From Opisthocomus hoazin (lineage: Eukaryota; Chordata; Aves; Opisthocomiformes; Opisthocomidae), in the NCBI RefSeq assembly GCF_030867145.1, contig NC_134434.1, forward strand, positions 8,742,001 to 8,806,000: 64,000 nucleotides of DNA. Reading direction: 5' to 3'. The translations under genes and the position numbers were made by a program. A model generated the notes under the pieces. That model was not told the origin of the DNA and made no database searches. It saw only the letters and a list, made by a program, of their open reading frames with translations. Each line of letters begins with the position of its first letter. Position 1 is the stretch's first letter. Below, one piece after another: positions 57,590 to 64,000 of the stretch.

Positions 57590-58110
57590 GTGCTTCCCCT
57601 GTGACATGCTAACCACACATGTCACACCGTGTCGCTCATGCTGTGCTCCTGGATTTCGTGGGTTTTCATGCAATGCAATGAGCAAGAAAAACCCATTTCC
57701 CTGAGCCAGGACCGAGACGCTGTATGGCTCAGCAGCTCCTCGCCAGAGCCTGCCGGGCAGCAAGGTTATTCTGCGACTGCCCGGCCGTGTGTGCAGACCC
57801 CACACTCCCTCTCTGGTACTGGGCAGCTGTGGAAGACGCCCTTGGCTGTCCCTCTCGGTCGCCGGGCAGTCGTGGAGGTGATGCGAAGAGCAGAGGGGCG
57901 AGTGCCGGTTGTTTGCATCCTGTGTTGCTGTTGACGAAAACACTGCCAGGGTTGGTTTAGGTTTTCTTGGTCCAAAGTGCTACAGAATCTGACATTGTCG
58001 GTGCCTGGTGACGTCGGCTCGCTCCGTGTGCTGCTGCTCGGTGTTTCCACGCTGATGTAGCTCTGTGCAAATGAGCTGTGGTCTTGCAGTGTGAGGGCTG
58101 CTCCAGGCCG
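57590..58110. promoter_or_regulatory. Moderately AT-rich block upstream of GCGR
   Basis: The GC content drops here relative to both sides. A CRE-like TGACGTC lies at 58009-58015, and GGTCCAAAGTGC near 57969-57980 resembles a nuclear-receptor half-site. The matches are short and could be chance. Confidence 0.2.
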
Positions 58111-60149
58111 TTCAGCTGTTCCTCTGCTGCCCGTGTTCCTTGGACTCGCTTCACGGGGGGGACTGGGGCAGTTGTGGGTTGCAGGTGGGGGGCGGGAGGC
58201 ACCCCCAAGCTCGGGGCAGGGACAGAGGCAGCGACAGCACAGGGTGCAGGCTGGATCTCCTGGGGCTCCGTCTCCCCCCACCGCTTGTCCTGCTTGCCCT
58301 GGTCCTGGGTGGAAAGTGGAGCAGCATCTGCCGGGCCAAGCTCACGCTGGCATTGCATCAGCTCTGGCCCCGCACCGTCCCCTCCCCTGCCAAGTGCTGA
58401 AGCCCCCGCTGCGCTGGCTTGTAGCTCTGAGCTCAAAGCCAAGCCAGCCGTGGAAAGCGCTGCACTAGGGCGCTGGGGGCTAATCCCTGTGTCTGGAGGG
58501 CGTGCAGCCCCCACCGCTGCCTCCTGAGCCAGCGGTGCTGTGCCGGGCACAGGGCTGCGCTCGCGGGGCCAGGCTGCGGTGGGCTGTGCCAGCCTCCCGG
58601 CGCGTGTGCGGGGCCGTGGCTGTGCCGCGGTGCTCCTGGGTCACGTTGCAGATGCCCATGAGTGTCCCCGTGGAGGCTGCACCGAGCCGCTGATCCATGT
58701 GTGATCGGCCGCAGCGATCCCAGATGTGGAGCTCGTTCCCTCGCACGTGTGGTGGCAGCCGGAGCCGGGTGCCAGACAGGGTGGCAAAATCCTTGGGGAG
58801 GGGGCAAGTCTGGGGCCCACAGAGGAGGTGGTCCGGGGGGAGAGGGGGTCCTTTCCCTGCCCCCGCCACTGCAGGGGTTGGCACTGCTGGCTCGGGAAGG
58901 GGTCAGCATGCCAGCGCAGGTGCCGGTGGCTGCCTCGCTCCCCGCGCGCCGAGGGCAGATGATGGTGCCTGGGTCTGATGTCTCTGGCCCCCAGCACTGA
59001 CCCCTTCCCCGCGTGGGCGCAGCCGTCCCGGGACTGCCTCCTCTTTCCTCCTCTCCGGGTGCGGGTGCGAGGTCTCCTTCTCCAGCTCCGGGTGTTCGCA
59101 TCCTGGCCTCCGCGGGGGTCAGCAACCGCAGAGCCATGACACGGGAACAAGCCGTGTTGCCCAATGCCAGCGTGGGGCAAAAGTCCCCTGTGTGCCCATG
59201 GCAGCACACAGCAGCCCCCGCAGACGCACCCGCCGGCGTGCTGTGCGCCCACGGCTCGTCACGGCCGAGGGTCCCCCAAAGCCTGGCCCCGGCTGGTGGT
59301 GAGATGCCCGGGCAGGGAGAGGACGAGGTGATGTGGAGCCGGGTCCTTCCCGCGGTGCTGCCTCTGGCAGCCGTGGACACAGCACAGAGGGGCTCCCAGC
59401 ACTGGCGGCCATGGCACGTCCAGCCAGCAGTGACGGCTGCTCTGAGCACTGCGGGCACCGATGCTGGGCAGCACCAGCTCCTGGGAAGGTGCTCGGTGCT
59501 GCCGGTGGTCTGCGCCGCCCCAGACCCCGGCATCGCAGCTGCGCAGGGGCCACTGCTCCTTCCCTGCCACTGCCCATCTGCGATGAACCACAGACCAGTG
59601 GTCCACAGCTACTCCTGCCTGCCCACGTGCCTGCTAGAAATAGCCTGCGTCCCCAAGAGCGCAGCGCGGGGTGGCTGAGCTGCCGGGGGTCCCTGGCACC
59701 GTGGGGAGCAGGGGACCGGGCGGCGCTGCGGCTGCGGGGCACTGCAGGCGGCTGGGGCAAAGGGCCTGGGCAGGGCCCCGCTGCGCCGTGGGGAGCCCCG
59801 TGCCAGAGGCGAGGAGCCCCGTGCCGGAGGCGAGGAGCGTGACTGGCCCCACGTGCCAGGACCCCTCACCCAGTGCAGTCTGCCCAGCTTGGCTGCGGCG
59901 GGGCCCCGGGGCCGGGGCAGCGGCTGCCAGCCCGGGGGGAGTCTAGGGCAGAGGCCTCCCCACTGCTAAATCCCATCGCAGGCAGCTAAAAATAGAGGCA
60001 CCTCTGCCCCAAAGCTCTCCCCGGCCGCGGAGAGGGGCTGCCAGCTTCGCAGCAGCCCGCCGTGCCTGGGGATGCTCGGAGCAGGGGCCGGGCACGGGGA
60101 GGTTCCCACGAGGACTGGCCACGGGCGGTGGCAGAGTGGGGCGGGGGGT

Positions 60150-60440
60150 GCTGGGGGGGACAGAGGTGCTGGCATGGGGACAAGGACAGGGATGCTGGTG
60201 AGGGGACGAGGACAGGGGTGCTGGGGGGGCTGATGGGGGGACAGGGATGCTGGTGAGGGGACGAGGACAGGGGTGCTGGGGGGGCTGATGGGGGGACAGG
60301 GATGCTGGTGAGGGGACGAGGACAGGGGTGCTGGGGGGGCTGATGGGGGGACAGGGATGCTGGTGAGGGGACGAGGACAGGGGTGCTGGGGGGGCTGATG
60401 GGGGGACAGGGATGCTGACGAGGGGATGAGGACAGGGGTG
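60150..60440. repeat. 55-bp VNTR upstream of GCGR
   Basis: About five head-to-tail copies of a 55-bp unit containing GATGCTGGTGAGGGGACGAG and GGGGGGGCTGATGGGGGGAC; the central copies are virtually identical, a sign of recent homogenisation. As 55 is 3n+1, the minus strand is open in all three frames across the array and gives repeated His/Pro/Ser peptides that are not genes. Confidence 0.92.
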
Positions 60441-61772
60441 CTGGTGTGGGCAGGTGCCCAGTGGGCGCCCACGGAAGGTCCCCATTCCCAGCGCCCGCCT
60501 GGCGCGGTCTGTCCCAGCACACAGGTCCTTCTGGCCTGGGACCGTCTCAGCAGGGCAGGTCGGGCTCCCCGCGCCGCATCTGGAGCCCTGCACGCTGATT
60601 AATGAGCTTCTCAGGCGGCCGCCTGTGACAGGGCGAGTGGGTCTGCGTGGAGGAGACGCGACTTTCCCAGGGATAAAAATAGTCCCGGGCAGAGCAGCGA
60701 GCCCTGGGAGCGGTGGCTGGTCGGGGCGCGCCGGCCAGTGCCCGGGGGGAGGCCAGGGTGGGGGGCTGAGGGGGGCTGGGGGGAGGTGTCTGACGCCGCA
60801 GCGTCTGCCGTGGCACCGGCACTGCCCCCCGTTCTGTCCCCGCGTCCCCCTGCACGGCCGTGGGGCTGCCGGCCCCGTGTTGGGTGAGCTGGAATCCTGC
60901 TCGGGAGTGCGTAACCGGCTTAGGGGGATGGAGGGCATTACGGCGCCTCGTGAGCCGGGCTTTGTGGGAGCCCCGGGCCGGGGGCCGTGACCCGCAGCCA
61001 TGCTGAGCCGGGCCCGGGCCACGGCAGCCCTGTGAGCCCGGGTCCCTGCGGGGTAACAGCCCCGGGGCTGGCAGCCATCCCTGCCCACCGCCCTCCCGGG
61101 TGGGTGCTGTGGCCAGGGAGACCATTGCGGGACAGGGGTCTGCTGCGGGTGGGGGCACGGGGGGAGGCAGCCCCTGCCCCAGAGGATGCTGAGGCATGGG
61201 GAGGGGTCCTGGCTGCTGCCAGAGTCCTGGGCTCATGGGGCTCGGCACTGCTGGCCACCGGGACTGGCGCTGGGGGGGGGGGGGCCCAGCCCAGGTCCGT
61301 GTGTGGGGGGTCTGGAGGCGGCGTTGCGTGGTGATGTCCCGCACGGCGCTGCGCCGCAGCCAAGCTGGGGCTGGGGAGGGGGCGAGAGCCAGGGGCTGGG
61401 GGGAGTCTGGCCTTGGCAGAGGGTCTGATGCTGCCCGGGGGAGGAGCTGGCGGGTAGGGGCAGCTCTGCAGCCTGGCGGGAAGACGCATGGACGAGCAGC
61501 TGAACACGGGAGCCCGGCCGGCTTGGGCGAGGACGGGACTGTGGTGTCATGACCAGGGCCGGCTCCGTGCGGGGCAGACCCCCCCGCGCCCACCTGCCCC
61601 CAGCCACGTGTCCCCCAGCTCTGCCCCGGGACGGGCCCTGCCACCCGCATCCCCGTGACCTGGCGTCTCGCGCAGGGTCTCCGCCATGCCAGTGCCGTCG
61701 CCGAGCTGCCAAGGGCCGGTAGGAGCCGGGCGCCCGCGCTGCTGCCCATGCGGCTGGTGGCCTGGCGGAGGG

Positions 61773-64000
61773 ATGTCCCAGCCGCGACGCCTCGGCCGCC
61801 TGCTGCTGCTGCTGCTCTGCTGCCAGGTAAGGACGGGCCGTGCTCACCCCGCGCCCAGCCTCGCGCTGGTTCCCGAGCTGCCACCGAGCCACCCCTGCCC
61901 GCGGTAGCCGCACAGCATGGCACGGCACGGCATGGCACAGCATGGCACGGCACGGCACAGCACGGCGTGGCACGGCCTCTGCTCGCCCGTGGCCATCCCC
62001 AGCCGGGGTCACTGCTCTGCCCGGCGTGGCGGCCCCGCGGCAGCTGGTGGGTGACAGCTCCCTGGTGCCCCAGGGCCCCTCCGCCCAGATCACGGATTTT
62101 GTCTTCGAGAGCTGGAAGGCGTACAGCGAGGAGTGCCACCGCAACATGAGCCGCCTGCCCGCGCCCGCAGGTGGGGGACGGAGCGGGACGGGGAGTGGGG
62201 CGGGGGGCTGGCGGGGGCTGGCGGGGGCTGGGCAGGGCGGTGGGCTGGCGGGGCCCGGCTGAGTGCGAGGCCGAGCACCGCCGTGTCCCTTCCGCCCGCA
62301 GAGCCAGTCTGTAACCGCACCTTCGACAAGTTCTCCTGCTGGCCCGACACGCTGCCCAACAGCACCGCCCGCGTGCCCTGCCCCTGGTTCCTGCCCTGGT
62401 ACCAGAAAGGTAACGGCCCGGCGGGTGCGTGTGTGTGCGTGTGTGTGCGTGTGTGCACATGCGTGTGCGCGCTGCTCCGGGCAGTCACGCCCGCGCCGTG
62501 CACGGAGCCTGCGGCGGCTCCTGGCCCCTGCAGACCCCGCCGGCCGCTCCCCGCAGTGAAGCACAGACACGTCTTCAAGACCTGCGGGCCGGACGGGCGG
62601 TGGCTGACGGGGCCCCGGGGACAGTCCCTGCGCGACGCCACGCAGTGCGAGCTCGACGCCCAGGACCTGGCGGCGCAGGTGGGCAGAGCCGGGGCACGGG
62701 CGGTGCAGGGCTCCCTGCCTGTCCCTGCCCCGTCCTCACCTGCTGCCTCCCGCCCCAGGAGCAGTTTGCCAAGACCTACGGCAGCTTCAAGGTGATGTAC
62801 ACCGTGGGCTACTCCGTGTCCCTGGGCGCGCTGCTCCTCGCCCTGGCCCTGCTGCTGGGCTTCAGGTAGGGACGCGGCACGGCTTCCCGGTGCGGGGGGC
62901 AGGCGGGGCGTGCCGGGGTCTGGCTGCAGCGCTGATGGCGGCTGCCCACCTCCGCAGCAAGCTGCACTGCATGAGGAACTACATCCACATGAACCTCTTC
63001 GCCTCCTTCATCCTGAAGGGCGTCTCCGTGCTGGTCATCGACGCCCTGCTCAAGACCCACTACAGCGACAAGATCGACGACTACCACGTGCACATCTGGC
63101 TGAGTGACGAGGTGAGCCGTGGGGCGGAGGGGCTGGGGCTGGGCGGCACAGCGCGCTGACCACTGCCCGCAGGCGGCTGCGGGCTGCCGGGCGGCCACGG
63201 TCTTCATGCAGTACGGCATTGTGGCCAACTACTGCTGGCTGCTGGTGGAGGGCATCTACCTGCACAACCTGCTGGTGGTGGCCGTCTTCTCCGAGAGGAG
63301 CTACTTCACCCTCTACCTGTGCATCGGCTGGGGTGAGTGCGGGCGGGCTGGTTCCCCCACCCTGTCCCCATCGCCGTGCCCAGCCCCGTCCCCGCTGTGC
63401 CTCACCTGCCCCCTGCCCACCTCCCCTCAGGTGCACCCCTGCTGTTCCTCATCCCCTGGGTCGTTGTCAAGTTCCTCTACGAAAACGTCCAGTGAGTAGC
63501 AGCCGCTGGAGCAGGCCGGTGAGCGGTGCCGGCGGGGGCACGGGGCGTGGGCAGGGTGTGTGGGACACGCTGAGGGACAGCGGGGACAGTGTGACAGCCC
63601 TGGAGCGGCTCCACGCCACTGTCCCGTGCCCCCGAGCGTGTTGGGCCATCGCACTCACTCGGCTGGGGCTGCCGAGGCCACGCCAGGCTCTGGCAGCCGC
63701 CCGCTTGAGGGGCTGCCCAGCAGGCCCCCTGCCCTCCTCTGCAGGTGCTGGACCACCAACAACAACATGGGCTTCTGGTGGATCCTGCGCTTCCCCGTGT
63801 TCCTGGCCATCCTGGTGAGTCCGGGGCTGCCGCTCTGCCCACCACAGCCCCTCGCTCCACATCTGCCCGGCCCCGGGCCAGCTGCCACAGGGCTGTGCCG
63901 GGCAGGGGAGAGCGCTGCCCTGCCTGCCCTGCCTGCCCGCCCTGCCTGCCCTGCCTGCCCTGCCCCGCCTGCCTGCCCTGCCCTGCCCTGCCCCGCCTGC
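61773..64000 (+). CDS. GCGR: Glucagon receptor, 5' part (runs off the window)
   Basis: Class B1 G-protein-coupled receptor for glucagon. Nine exons seen: 61773-61826, 62074-62170, 62302-62409, 62557-62678, 62759-62865, 62958-63111, 63173-63332, 63431-63491, 63745-63814; 311 residues so far, the rest beyond the right edge. There is a signal peptide with a Leu run, followed by an ectodomain with six cysteines (EECHRN, PVCNRT, FSCWPD, VPCPW, KTCGPDG, TQCELD) and N-glycosylation sites NMS, NRT and NST. TM1 is near [23 protein letters not shown]3 holds [20 protein letters not shown], and [19 protein letters not shown] leads into TM5. The position after SLC25A10 favours GCGR over GLP1R/GIPR-type paralogues. 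An in-frame ATG at 61686 would add 29 residues; the ATG at 61773 gives a normal signal peptide. Confidence 0.93.
61912..61985. repeat. GGCAC/GGCAT microsatellite in GCGR intron 1
   Basis: Interrupted pentamer run (CATGGCACGGCAC type), likely polymorphic. Confidence 0.85.
62424..62475. repeat. GT-rich microsatellite in GCGR intron 3
   Basis: (GTGTGTGC)n-type alternating purine-pyrimidine run immediately after the exon 3 donor; potential Z-DNA. Confidence 0.85.
63905..64000. repeat. CTGCC/CCTG repeat at the right edge
   Basis: Tandem (CCTGCCCTGC) units in GCGR intron 9 that continue beyond the window; the boundary is therefore unknown. Confidence 0.85.

Larger units (their letters stand above)
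53662..61772. other. Non-coding interval between SLC25A10 and GCGR
   Basis: Eight kilobases with no recognisable coding exon. In human GCGR follows SLC25A10 directly, so no gene is missing. The interval must contain the GCGR promoter and any 5' untranslated exons. Apart from the CpG island, the two AT-richer islands and the VNTR listed separately, 53662-55000 and 58110-60140 show nothing recognisable. Confidence 0.6.

Noticed and set aside
60150-60440. CRISPR-like repeat array
   Set aside because: Units are contiguous without unique spacers, and the genome is vertebrate.
59966-60522. Periodic His/Pro/Ser peptide in all three minus frames
   Set aside because: The 55-bp unit is 3n+1, so every frame is open; it is a VNTR.

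Overview
The window is vertebrate nuclear DNA and almost certainly from a bird. It is very GC-rich and gene-dense with mostly short introns, and it carries a CR1 retroposon, the typical sauropsid LINE. It holds ten recognisable protein-coding genes, all multi-exon, whose joined exons keep frame from start to stop: THA1(+), AFMID(-), TK1(+), SYNGR2(-), TMC6(+), ARL16(-), HGS(+), MRPL12(+), SLC25A10(+) and the first nine coding exons of GCGR(+), which runs off the right edge. In human the same genes lie in two blocks of distal 17q25.3 (TMC6-SYNGR2-TK1-AFMID-THA1P, and ARL16-HGS-MRPL12-SLC25A10-GCGR). Here the blocks are adjacent. The species cannot be fixed from the sequence.

Layout: 1-7859 has no recognisable gene; it is GC-rich DNA with several minisatellites and three AT-richer islands that could be regulatory. 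7860-22626 is a compact cluster of alternating genes: THA1 and AFMID converge, AFMID and TK1 share a 460-bp promoter with four inverted CCAAT boxes and an E2F site, TK1 and SYNGR2 converge, and SYNGR2 and TMC6 diverge from a shared CpG-rich segment. 22627-29136 is TMC6 (19 exons). 29137-31090 separates the two blocks and has no recognisable gene. 31091-53661 is the second block: ARL16 and HGS diverge from a 144-bp promoter, then HGS, MRPL12 and SLC25A10 run head-to-tail. 53662-61772 is a non-coding interval with a CpG island, an AT-rich island and a 55-bp VNTR. GCGR follows.

Functions: these are mainly housekeeping or metabolic genes, not a single operon-like pathway. THA1 (threonine aldolase) and AFMID (kynurenine formamidase) act in amino-acid catabolism. 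TK1 is the S-phase thymidine salvage kinase. SYNGR2 is a vesicle MARVEL protein, TMC6 an ER/Golgi TMC-family membrane protein, ARL16 an atypical small GTPase, and HGS the ESCRT-0 sorting subunit. MRPL12 and SLC25A10 are mitochondrial (ribosomal stalk and dicarboxylate carrier), and GCGR is the glucagon receptor. A perfect palindromic HNF1 site before SLC25A10 would fit liver/kidney control.

Most notable observations: an apparent U12-type AT-AC intron in ARL16, required to keep its frame; the HNF1 palindrome; a GC-AG intron in HGS; three CCGGAAG boxes at exact 21-bp spacing between ARL16 and HGS; absence of TMC8 beside TMC6 and of BIRC5 beside AFMID; and large GC-rich VNTRs. No virus-derived element, CRISPR array, tRNA or rRNA gene was recognised.
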